From Nannocystis punicea (GTDB lineage: Bacteria > Myxococcota_A > Polyangia > Nannocystales > Nannocystaceae), in NCBI RefSeq assembly GCF_026965555.1, contig NZ_CP114040.1:1240001-1304000 (forward strand): a stretch of DNA of 64,000 nt, written 5' to 3'. Each line of letters opens with the position of its first letter. Position 1 is the stretch's first letter. The notes under the pieces were generated by a model. The model was not told where the DNA came from. It was given only the letters and a program-made list of their open reading frames with translations, and made no database searches. Below, in pieces: positions 35,195 to 45,706 of this stretch. The position numbers were made by a program, and so were the translations under genes.

Positions 35195-36586
35195 TCACTG
35201 CACCTCGTCGGCGATCTGCGCGAGCAGGGTGCGAATCGCCGCGACGTGGCCGTCGTGCCCCTCGGGGCCGAACACCGCGAGCGGGAGCTGCGGCGGGATC
35301 CCGCGGCCCTCCCAGTTCTCGCCCTGCGGATCGGTGTAGTGCTCGTTCGACAGGCCCACGAACCAGCCGTTCGGCAGCCGCTTCTCCAGCACCGTCGAGA
35401 AGGCGCCGCGCGTCGACTGGCCGGCGTGGCGCACGTTGGGCAGGGCGCGCAGCGCGAGGGTGAGGATCTCGCCGGCGCTGACCGTCTCGGCGCTCGTCAC
35501 CACGTAGACGGGCCCGGTGAAGCGGCGACCCTTCGCGGGCTCGACGCGGACAGCGAAGCCGCGCGACTGCGGGTCGTCGGCCGCGCGGCGCGTGTAGGCC
35601 ACGGCCGGCGCGGCGGCGAAGCGACCGGCGAGCGCGAGCCCGATGAAGTCGTAGCCGCCGATGTTGAGGCTGGCGTCGACGATCACCGCGCGCGCGTTCC
35701 TGGCCTCGAACAGCGCCAGCGCGTCGTTCATCACCGCGTCGAGCGTCGGCAGCTCCGCGCGCAGCGAATCGTAGTCGCCGTCGACGAAGCCGCCCATGCT
35801 GACCGCGGCGAGATAGCCGACGCCGCCCGGCAGCATGCCGTACTGGATCCGCTGATTGGCCGCGATCGTGCCGCCGCCGGCCAGCAGCTCGCGGCCGATG
35901 CCGTCGAGCCAGTAGGTGCGGCGGAACTCCTGGAGCGCCTGCCGCGGGTCGGCGCCGCGGCGGGCCGCATCGGCGGCGAGGAAGCGCTCCAGCGGGCCCT
36001 CGTCGCCGTCGTGCACGTGCGTCGCGCCGGCGAACTCGGCCTCGATCTTGATGTGGGAGTCGGTCAGCGGCTGCACCAGCTCGCGCAAGATCGCAAACAG
36101 GGCGGCGTCGTCGGTCGCGTCGCTCACGCGCTCGCGCGCCGCGGCGACCCGGCTCGGCCAGTCGACGCCGTACAGCGAGAAGAACGCGTAGTGATGGGCG
36201 AAGAACTCGGCGAACGCGGCGAAGTTGGCGGGCGGGGTGTCGGCGGTCGGCGGCGTGCAGGCCGGCGGCAGGGCGGTCAGGCGGGTGAAGCGGAACTCGT
36301 AGGGATCGAGCGCGCTCGACAGCACCATCGTGGTGCCGCTCGGCTCGAGGCGGACCTGGTCGAAGAACGGCAAGACCGACGCGTCGAGGTCGCGCTGCTC
36401 GACGCAGACGTCGCCGGCGACGTCGAACAGGCGCACGCGGCCGCGGGCCACGGTCAGCACGTAGCCGTAGCCCTGCGACTGCCACACGCCCGGGTGGTCG
36501 CGGACGACGCGGGCCGAGCGCGGGGCGGCGCACGCCGTGAGGATTACAACCGCGGTGAACAGGAGCTTCGAGCCGGAGCGCGTCAT
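35195..36586 (-). CDS. S41-family (tail-specific) protease, lipoprotein
   Basis: 463-residue predicted lipoprotein (leader ending LTAC, Cys about 19). The C-terminal half is an S41 peptidase domain: strand motif VIVDASLNIGGYDFIGLALAG, then VVTSAETVSAGEILTLALRALPNV containing the nucleophile Ser in TVSAGE, and GRGIPP near the end. No PDZ domain is obvious between the leader and the protease domain, which places it with the tricorn/TSP-like group lacking PDZ. It probably cleaves proteins at the envelope. Substrate unknown. Confidence 0.85.
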   Translation of the reverse strand: MTRSGSKLLFTAVVILTACAAPRSARVVRDHPGVWQSQGYGYVLTVARGRVRLFDVAGDVCVEQRDLDASVLPFFDQVRLEPSGTTMVLSSALDPYEFRFTRLTALPPACTPPTADTPPANFAAFAEFFAHHYAFFSLYGVDWPSRVAAARERVSDATDDAALFAILRELVQPLTDSHIKIEAEFAGATHVHDGDEGPLERFLAADAARRGADPRQALQEFRRTYWLDGIGRELLAGGGTIAANQRIQYGMLPGGVGYLAAVSMGGFVDGDYDSLRAELPTLDAVMNDALALFEARNARAVIVDASLNIGGYDFIGLALAGRFAAAPAVAYTRRAADDPQSRGFAVRVEPAKGRRFTGPVYVVTSAETVSAGEILTLALRALPNVRHAGQSTRGAFSTVLEKRLPNGWFVGLSNEHYTDPQGENWEGRGIPPQLPLAVFGPEGHDGHVAAIRTLLAQIADEVQ

Positions 36587-37004
36587 GGTCGGACCCGCCG
36601 TCTCTTACCAGAACTCGCGCGGCTCCCGGTCGCGATGCAGCGAGCTCGCTGCCGGCGCACCGGCACGCGCGCGCTCGTCCTGATGCAGGGGCGTTGATTC
36701 GGCGTCGAGCTCGGCGGTGCAGGGGCTGCGCCTGGATCGGCACACCTCCTGCGACGCGCTGGACGCCGGCTGGCGTCGCGGCGCCGACGAAGCGGTCGAC
36801 TTCTCGACCAGGAGCGAGGCGGCACACGTGTCCTTCGGGACATCTGCGAACACAGGGAGATGCCCCGAGAGACAGACGCGCGCGGAGGCCGGCGGCGGGG
36901 CCGCGAGGGGCGCGCCGGGTGATGCGGGCTGCGAGGATGTGCGCGGGCCCGACGCCCGCGGGCGCGGGCTTTCGCGGCGGGGCGGGGCGCGATAGGGTGG
37001 CTTC
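36587..37004. other. Divergent intergenic region with palindromes
   Basis: About 420 bp between the S41 protease and alpha/beta hydrolase starts. Two palindrome copies lie at 36825-36845 (CACGTGTCCTTCGGGACATCTG) and about 36857-36878 (GAGATGCCCCGAGAGACAG). No gene is evident. Confidence 0.6.
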
Positions 37005-37781
37005 ATGGCGCTGCTGAACCTGCCCGACGGCGAGCTTTATTATGAGGTGCACGGCAGCGGGCCGCCGCTCGTGTTCGCCCACGGGCTCGGGGGCGGGTTT
37101 TTGTCGTGGTGGCAGCAGGTGCCGCACTTTCGCAAGCGGTTCAGCTGCGTGGTGTTCTCGCACCGGGGGTTCGCGCCGTCGCGCGATGGGTCGGGACAGG
37201 GGCCGCGGAGGTTCGTCGACGACCTCGACGCGCTGCTGCAGCACCTGCACGTGGACGACGTGCGGCTGGTGGGGCAGTCGATGGGCGGGTGGAGCTGCCT
37301 CGGCTACGCGCTGCGGCGGCCGGAGAAGGTGCGGGCGCTGGTGATGGCCTGTACGACGGGACAGGTGACGACGCCGGAGATCGACGCGGCGATCAACCGG
37401 CTGCGCGGGCGGGCGACCGCGGCGTTCATGAAGGGGGTGCACCCGGCCGCCGGCGAGCGGATGGTGCGCGACCAGCCGGCGATGCACGAGCTCTACCGCG
37501 GGATGGACATCCTCGGCGGCGCGGACAAGCGGGCGATCCGCGACGTCCTGCTGGGGATGCGGACGGTGACCGCGCGCGACCTCGAGGGCTTCGAGGTGCC
37601 GACGCTGTGCATGACGTCCGACGAGGACTTCGTGTGCGCGCCGGACTCGGTGGCCCACCTGGCGCGCATGCTGGTCGGCGGCCGCTTTATCAAGGTGCCG
37701 GAGACCGGGCACTCGATCTACTGGGAGCGCCCGGCGCTGTTCAACCAGCTGGTCGACGAGTTCCTCGACTCGGTCGAGTGA
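37005..37781 (+). CDS. Alpha/beta hydrolase
   Basis: 258-residue alpha/beta-hydrolase-fold enzyme without a signal peptide. The oxyanion segment is VFAHGLGGGF, the nucleophile elbow GQSMGGWS (Ser about 92), an acid candidate is in TSDEDFVCAPDS and the catalytic His lies in ETGHSIYWERP. All three catalytic positions are present. The substrate is not predictable; the family includes esterases, lactonases and C-C hydrolases. Its TGA ends at 37781, directly abutting the stop codon of the convergent NHL-type gene with no gap. Confidence 0.88.
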   Translation: MALLNLPDGELYYEVHGSGPPLVFAHGLGGGFLSWWQQVPHFRKRFSCVVFSHRGFAPSRDGSGQGPRRFVDDLDALLQHLHVDDVRLVGQSMGGWSCLGYALRRPEKVRALVMACTTGQVTTPEIDAAINRLRGRATAAFMKGVHPAAGERMVRDQPAMHELYRGMDILGGADKRAIRDVLLGMRTVTARDLEGFEVPTLCMTSDEDFVCAPDSVAHLARMLVGGRFIKVPETGHSIYWERPALFNQLVDEFLDSVE

Positions 37782-39491
37782 TCACTCGACGCGGCGGATG
37801 ACCCGGTTGGCGCTGTCGAGCACGAACAGCGACTTGCTCGGGTAGTGATAGGCGAGCGCGAACGGGGCGTTGAAGCGCGCCTCGACGCCGGTGCCCTCGA
37901 TGTAGTCGCCGGGGCACGGCGTCACGCCGTCGCAGTGCTGGCCCGCGTTGGTCGAGACCTCCCGGGTGGCGAAGATGCCCTGGCGGACGGTGTGCTGGCC
38001 GAACTCGCCGAAGTAGAGGCTGGCGCCGTCGCTGGCGAGGCCGCGCGGGCGGTGGATCGCGGCGCCCGTGCCGACGCCGTCGACGTAGCCGGCGCTGCCG
38101 GTGCCGGCGAAGGTGCCGACGTGGCCGGTGACGGTGTTGAAGCTGCGGATCGCAAAGCCGTTGGTGTCGGCGAGGTAGAGCATGCCGCTGTTGTCGGAGG
38201 TCAGGTCGCGCGGGCTGGTGAAGCGCGCCTCCTCGCCGACGCCGTCGGCGCTGCCGTTCTCGTACGCGAGGCCGGCGAGGGTGACGACCTCCTGGGTGAC
38301 GGGGTCGAAGCGGCGCAACACCGCGGCGCTGGCGTCGACCATGTAGACGTGGCCGGCGTAGTAGGTGAGGCCGCGGTTGTCGTCGAAGGTGGCGGCGGTG
38401 CCGATGCCGTCGGCGACGCCGGTCGTGCCGTCGCCGGCGACGGTGGTGACGGCGAACGGCGGGGTCAGGCTGACGGCGCGCAGGAGCTTGTTCATGCCGT
38501 CGCTGACCCACAGGGTCTTGCCGTCGGTGGCGATGGCGTCGACGCTGGCGAAGCGGGCGTCGAGGCCGTCGGCGGCGTCGGCGTAGCCGCTCACGCCGGT
38601 GTTGGAGCCGGCGATGGTCTCGACGGCGGCGGACTCGATGTCGATGCGGCGGATGCAGTTGTTCTGGGCGTCCGCGAGGTAGAGATGGGTGAGGTCGACG
38701 GCGAGGCCGCCGGTGCCGGAGATCCGCGCGTCGCTGCCGATGCCGTCCTTGAGCCCGAGGTTGCCCTGGGTGCCGACGAACAGCGAGGTGGTGTTGGCGA
38801 GGTTGCAGGTCGGGTTGCAGGCGTCGCCGTTGGCGAGGTTGCCGTCGTCGCAGACGTCGAGCACCGCGTTCACGAGCCCGTCGCCGCAGCCGTCGCCGGG
38901 GGGCTCGAGCTGGCAGTTCGCGCCGCAGCCGTCCTCGGGGTCGGCGTTGGCGTCGTCGCACTCCTCGCCCTGGTCGAGGTCGAGCACGCCGTCGCCGCAG
39001 GCGGCCCCGACCTCGACCTGGCAGGTGGCGCTGCAGCCGTCGCCGTCGTCGGGGTTGCCGTCGTCGCACTGCTCGGCGAGGAGGAGGTCGACGACGCCGT
39101 CGCCGCAGCCGGCGGCGGTGCAGTCGGTGCGGCAGGCGCCCGGCTCGATGTCGTTGTTGTCGGGGCCGGCGTCGCACGCCTCGTCGCACTCGACGACGCC
39201 GTCACCGCATTCGGCGAGGCAGTCGGGCATGGTGGTGCTGGTGCCCGTGGTGGTGGTCGTGGTGGTGGTGCCGGTCGGCGGGTCGAGGGTGGTGACGCCG
39301 GTGTCGGTGGTCGAGGTCGTGGTCGGATCGACGGCGGTGGTCTCGGTCGGACCGCCGGAGGTCGTGTCGGTCGTGGTCGCGGTCGAGCCGTCGCTGGCAG
39401 TCTCGGTGTCGGCGCCGGGCGGGAGGCCGCAAGCGCTCACCAGGCTCAGCAGGCCGAGCGCGGACGGTATCAAGCTGTGGGGGCGATGCAT
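37782..39491 (-). CDS. NHL-repeat lipoprotein with DUF4215 Cys-rich repeats
   Basis: 569-residue predicted lipoprotein from ATG 39491. The leader ends LVSAC, followed by a very Thr-rich linker (about residues 25-90). Cys-rich repeats of the type CGDGxxxxxExCDDGNxxxxDGCxxxC, repeated at least four times (about 95-230), match the DUF4215 pattern common in myxobacterial surface proteins. The C-terminal half is a beta-propeller of NHL-like repeats (for example GLAVDLTHLYLADAQNNCIRRI, DGKTLWVSDGMNKLLRAV). It is probably a surface or secreted ligand-binding protein. No enzymatic motif is seen. The upstream end is close to the divergent PHP gene. Confidence 0.85.
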   Translation of the reverse strand: MHRPHSLIPSALGLLSLVSACGLPPGADTETASDGSTATTTDTTSGGPTETTAVDPTTTSTTDTGVTTLDPPTGTTTTTTTTGTSTTMPDCLAECGDGVVECDEACDAGPDNNDIEPGACRTDCTAAGCGDGVVDLLLAEQCDDGNPDDGDGCSATCQVEVGAACGDGVLDLDQGEECDDANADPEDGCGANCQLEPPGDGCGDGLVNAVLDVCDDGNLANGDACNPTCNLANTTSLFVGTQGNLGLKDGIGSDARISGTGGLAVDLTHLYLADAQNNCIRRIDIESAAVETIAGSNTGVSGYADAADGLDARFASVDAIATDGKTLWVSDGMNKLLRAVSLTPPFAVTTVAGDGTTGVADGIGTAATFDDNRGLTYYAGHVYMVDASAAVLRRFDPVTQEVVTLAGLAYENGSADGVGEEARFTSPRDLTSDNSGMLYLADTNGFAIRSFNTVTGHVGTFAGTGSAGYVDGVGTGAAIHRPRGLASDGASLYFGEFGQHTVRQGIFATREVSTNAGQHCDGVTPCPGDYIEGTGVEARFNAPFALAYHYPSKSLFVLDSANRVIRRVE

Positions 39492-39580
39492 CGCGTCAGG
39501 GTAGGGCCCGAGGCCCGGCGCTGACAACGTGGTCGGCCGAAGTTTTCCGCCGGTGTCGTCCGCGGCGAGAACCTGGCAAG

Positions 39581-40675
39581 ATGGTCCAGGTGCGGAGGTC
39601 CGGTCGCACACGCGCGCTCGTCGGCTCGGCGGCCTGTTGGCTGGCCTGCAGCCGGCCGGAGGCGCCGGCCCAGCCGGTCGTGGCGGAGGTTGCGGAGGAA
39701 GATGTCCCCGAGGTCATGGTCGAGAAGACATGGCTGAAGGGGCAGCTACACCTGCACACCAGCAACTCGGGCGACAGCGAGACGCCGGCCGCGGCGGCGC
39801 TGCGGTGGTACGAGACGCACGGGTTCGACTTCGCGGTGGTGACCGACCACAACTTCGTGACCGCGCCGGAGCGCGCGGGGCGGATGCTGGTGGCGCCGGG
39901 GATCGAGCTGACGCAGAACGTCGAGCAGTGTGAGCCGCCGCCCGAGCCGGGGCTGTCCTGCCTGCTGCACGTCAACGCGCTGTTCGTCGCCGAGTCGCGG
40001 GCGGGGCGGTTCTCGTTCCCGCCGGCGAGCTCGCCGCGGCGCGACGAGCTGTTCGCGCGGGCGCTGCGGGCGAGCGAGGAGCTCGAGGGGGTGGCGATGC
40101 TGAACCACCCGAACTTCCACTACGCGGCCGACGCGGGGCTGCTGACGACGCTGTCGGCGTCGGGGCTGCGGCTGTTCGAGCTGGCCAACGAGGCGATCGA
40201 CTCCAACAACGCCGGCGACGCCAAGCACCCGTCGACGGAGGCGCTGTGGGACGCGGCGCTGACGAACGGGGCGCGGCTGTTCGCGGTCGCCACCGACGAC
40301 GCGCATCACTACGACGACGCGCCGGCGGTGACTGCCCGCGGCGAGACCGCGTACACCGGCGACCGCGGGTTCGTGGTGGTGCACGCGACCCGCGATGTCC
40401 CGGCGATCCGCGCGGCCCTGCTGGCCGGCGAGTTCTACGCGTCGACGGGCTTGCTGCTGAACTCGGTGTCGCGCGAGGACGGCGCGCTGACAGTCGAGGC
40501 GGCGCAGGCGGGGGTGACGATCGAGTTCGTCGGGGCCGGCGGCGAGGTGCTGCGCACGGCCCCGGGCCCGCGCGCGACGATGACTCTGGCCGAGACGCCC
40601 GGGCCGTACCTGCGGGCGCGCGTGCGCGGGGCCGACGGCCGCAAGGCGTGGACGCAGCCGATCTGGCGCGAGTGA
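39581..40675 (+). CDS. PHP-domain metallohydrolase (CehA/McbA type)
   Basis: 364-residue exported, probably lipidated protein with the PHP metal-dependent hydrolase fold. Ligand motifs are QLHLHTSNSG, VVTDHNF, a PGIELTQNVE strand, NHPNFHY and TDDAHHYDD. A Cys at about residue 23 in WLACSRP makes a lipobox candidate. Family members hydrolyse phosphoesters, amides or carbamates; the exact substrate is not predictable. A palindrome copy at 39701-39732 is read in frame as DVPEVMVEKTW. The gene is followed by the palindrome/tandem-repeat array and then the convergent kinase gene. Confidence 0.85.
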   Translation: MVQVRRSGRTRALVGSAACWLACSRPEAPAQPVVAEVAEEDVPEVMVEKTWLKGQLHLHTSNSGDSETPAAAALRWYETHGFDFAVVTDHNFVTAPERAGRMLVAPGIELTQNVEQCEPPPEPGLSCLLHVNALFVAESRAGRFSFPPASSPRRDELFARALRASEELEGVAMLNHPNFHYAADAGLLTTLSASGLRLFELANEAIDSNNAGDAKHPSTEALWDAALTNGARLFAVATDDAHHYDDAPAVTARGETAYTGDRGFVVVHATRDVPAIRAALLAGEFYASTGLLLNSVSREDGALTVEAAQAGVTIEFVGAGGEVLRTAPGPRATMTLAETPGPYLRARVRGADGRKAWTQPIWRE

Positions 40676-41150
40676 GCGCGTGGCGGGGAGGAGGTCCGAA
40701 AGGACATGGCGAATGAGACATGTCCTGAAAGACGTTCGCTAATGACTTGCGGATCGGCGGTGCCGATGTGGGCGGCGAGCTCGGTGCGCGAACAGCCGGT
40801 GCCGGTGTAGTGGGCCGCGACGGCGCCGAGAATTACATGTCCTGTGCGACATGTCCTCGGGGGAAGCCGCGGACGGGCCCGCGGATCGGCGGTGCCGATG
40901 TGGGCGGCGAGCTCGGCGTGCGAACAGCCGGTGCCGGTGCAGTGGGCCGCGACGGCGCCGAGAATTACATGTCCTGTGCGACATGTCCTCGGGGGAAGCT
41001 GCGGACGGGCCCGCGGGTCAGCGGGCGCCGATGTGTGCGGCGAGCTCGGTGTGCGAACAGCTGGTGCCGGTGTAGTGGGCCGCGACGGCGCCGAGAATTA
41101 CATGTCCTGTGCGACATGTCCTCGGGGGAAGCCGCGGACGGGCCCGCGGG

Positions 41151-42248
<1,098 letters not shown>

Positions 42249-42706
42249 GGTGCAGCTGTCCTTCGGGGCAGGCACGGCCGGGTCCCGAGGATCGGCAGCG
42301 AAGTCCGTCGCGGTGCGACCGCCGGCGCAGCGGGCTCCGCGGCCATCCGCGATCTGGCGCACCAAAAAATCATCAAGTCGGAGGAGCAACCCGAACGCCT
42401 GTCCGGGTCGGACCCGCGCCGCCGGCGCCACGGCGCCCGCGCTCCTTCGCCCTCGTACGGCCGTTGTGGGCCAGTTTCCAGGGGCGCGAGTGCGCCGGGA
42501 CTGCGAGGGTGATCACATAAACTTCGGGACAGGTCGCCGGGCCGGCTGCCGCGCGATGCCGGGGCTGGTGGGACCCAGGGACGCCGTCGCGCGCGCCGCC
42601 GCGGGCGCGCAGGCGGACGAGGCGACATGTCCTCGAGGGCATGCGAGTGCGGCGGCGGTCACAGAGGTGGGACCGCGTCACCTGTGCTTCGGGACAGGTG
42701 ATGATT
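42249..42706. other. Intergenic region with four palindrome copies
   Basis: About 460 bp between two minus-strand genes. Palindrome copies occur at 42254-42272 (AGCTGTCCTTCGGGGCAGGC), 42521-42534, 42625-42644 and 42679-42700 (a near-perfect CACCTGT...ACAGGTG). No coding frame with good composition is visible. Confidence 0.7.
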
Positions 42707-44056
42707 TCACTCGCAGCCGGACACGAGGAGCGGGGCGGCGCCGGTGGGCGCGGGGGCGCCGGCGAGGCGGGCGGCGTCGCAGGCGCTGCGGGACAGGTAC
42801 CAGCGCTCGCCGCCGAGGTCGAGGGCGCTCTTGTCGACGCCGGCGACGCCGCGGGTGACGAGGCAGCTGCTGGCGCGGACGACGTCGGTCCGCTGGTCGT
42901 CGAGGCGGACCCGGCGGAACTCGGCGGGGCCCTGCAGGGTGATGTAGCCGGGGCCGACGTCGTAGGCGTAGGTGCGGACGAAGCGGCCGCGCTCGTCGCG
43001 GCCGCGGTGCTCGAGGCGGCCGTGGCCGGGGGTTCGCTCGGGCCGGTTGCGCCAGACGTCGCAGACGAGGGCGCCGTCGCTGCCGCGGCGGAGGTGATGC
43101 ACCGCGCGGGCGCGGTGGAGCCGGGCGGCGGCGTTCGGGGCGTCGCCCGGGGGCGGATGCTCGAGGCGCGCCCGCGTGGCCGGATCGGCGAGGGCGCCGG
43201 CGCAGCCGAGAGTGCGGAGCTCGTCGGGGCCGGGCGGATCGTCGGCGAAGCCGGCGCCGGCGCAGGCCTCCTCGCTGAAGAAGAAGCGCTCGCGGGCGGC
43301 GAGGATCAGCCGCCGCGCGGCGCCGGCCGGGGCGCCGAGGGCGACGCCGGTGAAGACACACGTCAAGGCGCGACCGACCGCCTTTTGCGTGCCCGGCGGG
43401 GCAGCGACCGGGCGCTCGTGCTCGGGGGCGGTGAGGGTGAGGTGGCCTTCGGCCAGGCGATAGCCGAACCTCAGGGTGGGTGTCCCGAGGGACATGTCTG
43501 TCGGAGCAGGGGCAGGCGCGAGGTCTTGGCGGTCCGAAGGGGCAGGTTGCGAGACGCCCTGGCTGTCCGACGGGGCAGGTGGAACGAGCGGCCAGGCGAG
43601 CAGAGCGGCGGGGCGGACAGTCGGGGCAGAGGCGGCTGCGAGGACGGCGGGGGGGCGAGAAGGCGGCGCGGCCCCGAGGATGTCCGCGGGGACAGGTGAG
43701 GGGCGGGCGGCGCCGCTCGGGTCGGCGCCTTCGGGCTTGTCCTCGGGGACAGGTAGTCGTGGCGGAAGAGACATGTCCTCAGGGACAGCCGTGGGCGGGA
43801 CCAGGACGAGGCGGCCGCGCTCGGGGTCGCCGGGGTCGGGGACGAGCCGCCAGGGCTCGCAGCGGAAGCCGCCCTCGCCGGGCAGGCGCCACCAGAGCAG
43901 GCCGCCGGCGCGCGCGTGGTCGAGGAGGCGGGCCTGCTGCTCGGGGGTGAGCGGCTCGCCGGCGACGCGGACCTCGCGCTCTTCGCCGTCGTCGCGCGGG
44001 CCGCCGAGGCGCGCGCAGGCGAGGAGGGGCGCGAGCGCGAGGAGGACGACGCGCAT
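42707..44056 (-). CDS. Exported protein with palindrome-built Pro linker
   Basis: 449 residues from ATG 44056, which gives leader MRVVLLALAPLLAC. An N-terminal stretch (about 20-90) and a C-terminal half with several spaced Cys residues (AFT-like start, FFFSEEACAGAGF, SRSACDAARL, VSGCE) look like two copies of a small Cys-containing domain. Between them, about residues 85-195 form a Pro/Ala/Ser linker with PVPEDMSLP, PVPEDKPEG, PVPADILG, PAPSDSQG, PAPSDRQD and APTDMSLGTP. Each is encoded by a palindrome copy in the same reading phase as in the VanX-type gene. Function unknown. Confidence 0.72.
   Translation of the reverse strand: MRVVLLALAPLLACARLGGPRDDGEEREVRVAGEPLTPEQQARLLDHARAGGLLWWRLPGEGGFRCEPWRLVPDPGDPERGRLVLVPPTAVPEDMSLPPRLPVPEDKPEGADPSGAARPSPVPADILGAAPPSRPPAVLAAASAPTVRPAALLAWPLVPPAPSDSQGVSQPAPSDRQDLAPAPAPTDMSLGTPTLRFGYRLAEGHLTLTAPEHERPVAAPPGTQKAVGRALTCVFTGVALGAPAGAARRLILAARERFFFSEEACAGAGFADDPPGPDELRTLGCAGALADPATRARLEHPPPGDAPNAAARLHRARAVHHLRRGSDGALVCDVWRNRPERTPGHGRLEHRGRDERGRFVRTYAYDVGPGYITLQGPAEFRRVRLDDQRTDVVRASSCLVTRGVAGVDKSALDLGGERWYLSRSACDAARLAGAPAPTGAAPLLVSGCE
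43480..43790. repeat. Palindrome copies inside exported-protein gene
   Basis: Units at 43480-43498 (GTGTCCCGAGGGACATGTC), 43531-43545 (partial), 43563-43580, 43679-43698 (GATGTCCGCGGGGACAGGTG), 43736-43754 and 43771-43790. All lie in the linker region and do not break the frame. Confidence 0.8.
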
Positions 44057-44187
44057 GCCCGCGAAGGGTGCCCGCAATTCGCCGGCGGGGGCAATGTGGA
44101 GCGGTTGCCGGGTCGTGACCGCGAGGTGCGTAAACGCGCCGGCTGCGGATTGCCTCGCCGGCGCTCCCCGGCCAAAATCCGGCCGCC

Positions 44188-44844
44188 ATGCCGTGGAGCC
44201 GCGAAGACATGGCCGCGCGAGCGGCCCGGGAGCTGAGCCCGGGCAGCGTGGTCAACCTGGGGATCGGGATCCCGACGCTGATCCCCAACTACTTGCCGCC
44301 CGACTCGGGGATCTTGCTGCACTCGGAGAACGGGCTGCTGGGGATGGGCCCGTTCCCGTACGACGACGAGGTCGACGCGCAGGTGATCAACGCCGGCAAA
44401 CAGACGGTGACGATCGTGCCCGGCGGGTCGGCGTTCGACTCGGCGCTCAGCTTCGCGATGATCCGCGGCGGCCACGTCGATGTCGCGGTGCTCGGGGCGA
44501 TGCAGGTCGCCGAGAACGGCGACCTCGCCAACTGGATGGTGCCGGGCCAAAAGGTGGCGGGGATCGGCGGGGCGATGGACCTCGCGACCGGCGCGCGCAA
44601 GGTGATCGCGGTCATGACACACACCGACCGCGACGGCGGCTCGAAGCTGGTCCGCCGCTGCTCCCTGCCGCTCACCGCGATGCGCTGCGTCGACCTCGTG
44701 ATCACAGACCTCGGGGTGATCGCGGTCGACGAGGGCGGACTGCGCCTGGTCGAGCGCGCGCCGGGAGTGACCGTCGAGGCCATCGTCGCCGCCACCGCCG
44801 CCCCGTTGCAGGTCGACGATGCCGCCGGTCGCGTGTCCGCCTGA
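44188..44844 (+). CDS. scoB: Succinyl-CoA:3-ketoacid CoA-transferase, B subunit
   Basis: 218-residue subunit of a family I CoA-transferase that moves CoA between succinyl-CoA and acetoacetate in ketone-body use. Signatures: VVNLGIGIPTLIPNY near the N-terminus, LHSENGLLGMGPFP with the catalytic Glu (about 48) and ITDLGVIAVDEGGLRLVERAPGVT near the C-terminus. The length is normal for subunit B. The A subunit, usually adjacent, is not in the window, so it must be encoded elsewhere. The gene is preceded by a divergent gene about 130 bp away and has no obvious operon partner. Confidence 0.92.
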   Translation: MPWSREDMAARAARELSPGSVVNLGIGIPTLIPNYLPPDSGILLHSENGLLGMGPFPYDDEVDAQVINAGKQTVTIVPGGSAFDSALSFAMIRGGHVDVAVLGAMQVAENGDLANWMVPGQKVAGIGGAMDLATGARKVIAVMTHTDRDGGSKLVRRCSLPLTAMRCVDLVITDLGVIAVDEGGLRLVERAPGVTVEAIVAATAAPLQVDDAAGRVSA

Positions 44845-44970
44845 CCTTCGGGACAGTCCGTGCGCGAACCGGCGAAGCGTGATTTTTCTGACCCCTGCGG
44901 GGAAATGCGCGGCGGGACATGTTCAGGGCTTCACTTGCCCTCGCCAGCACGCCGTTCCTATCATCCTGCC

Positions 44971-45690
44971 ATGCCTCGCCTGGAGAGTCGCTCGGCCTGG
45001 ACGACGCGCGTGTGCGGCGCGGTCCTCGCCCCCTGCGTCGCCCTCGCGCCGCTGTCCGCCCGCGCCGAGCCGCCGGCGCCGACGGTGCTCGAAGAGGCCC
45101 AGCAGCAGGTGAAGGCCGGCGAGGACGAGGCGGCGATGCAGGCGCTGAGCGAGGTGATCGCGCTCGACACGTCGAACGTGAAGGCCTATCAGCTGCGGGC
45201 CGACGTGGCCGGACGGCTGGCCCACAAGTACGGCCCGGGCGCGGCGTTCCACGCGCTGCGGGCCAACGACCTCGAGCACGTGCTGGCGCTGAAGCCCGAC
45301 CCGGCGAAGGACGACGAGACGATGCGCGAGCTGCAGGCGGCCCACGCCGACGCGACGCGGGCGGCCAGGCAGGAGCAGCGGCGGCGCAAGCTGCTGCCGG
45401 CGTCGATGAGCCTCGGGGTGATCGGCGGCGGCATGACGATCGCGTCGACGGTGCTGGTGATCCTCGCCAACACCAACGTCGGCAACGACCAGACCGTGCA
45501 CGTGATGAACGCGTACTCGGGCACGTTCCTCGGCGTCGGCGTGGGCCTGGTGGTCACCGCGATCGCGTTCGGGGTGGTGGCCCGCAAGCAGTACGCGCGC
45601 GACCAGCGGGCCCGGGCGCTGTTCGAGCCGCGCTACGCCCGGCGCGGCATCCCCCAGTTCGGCGGCGGGGGGCTGGTCCTCCGCTTCTAG
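44971..45690 (+). CDS. Exported TPR-like protein with two membrane helices
   Basis: 239 residues from ATG 44971 (an earlier in-frame ATG at 44860 adds an odd leader). A signal peptide ends near SARAEP. Residues about 35-125 are helical with a TPR-like pattern (VLEEAQQQVKAGEDEAAMQALSEVIALD), then a charged helix, two membrane segments (about 160-180 and 197-217) and a basic C-terminal tail. No catalytic motif. The next gene begins 17 bp downstream, so they may be co-transcribed. Function unknown. Confidence 0.7.
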   Translation: MPRLESRSAWTTRVCGAVLAPCVALAPLSARAEPPAPTVLEEAQQQVKAGEDEAAMQALSEVIALDTSNVKAYQLRADVAGRLAHKYGPGAAFHALRANDLEHVLALKPDPAKDDETMRELQAAHADATRAARQEQRRRKLLPASMSLGVIGGGMTIASTVLVILANTNVGNDQTVHVMNAYSGTFLGVGVGLVVTAIAFGVVARKQYARDQRARALFEPRYARRGIPQFGGGGLVLRF

Positions 45691-45706
45691 CGACGAGTAC
45701 TCGGCG

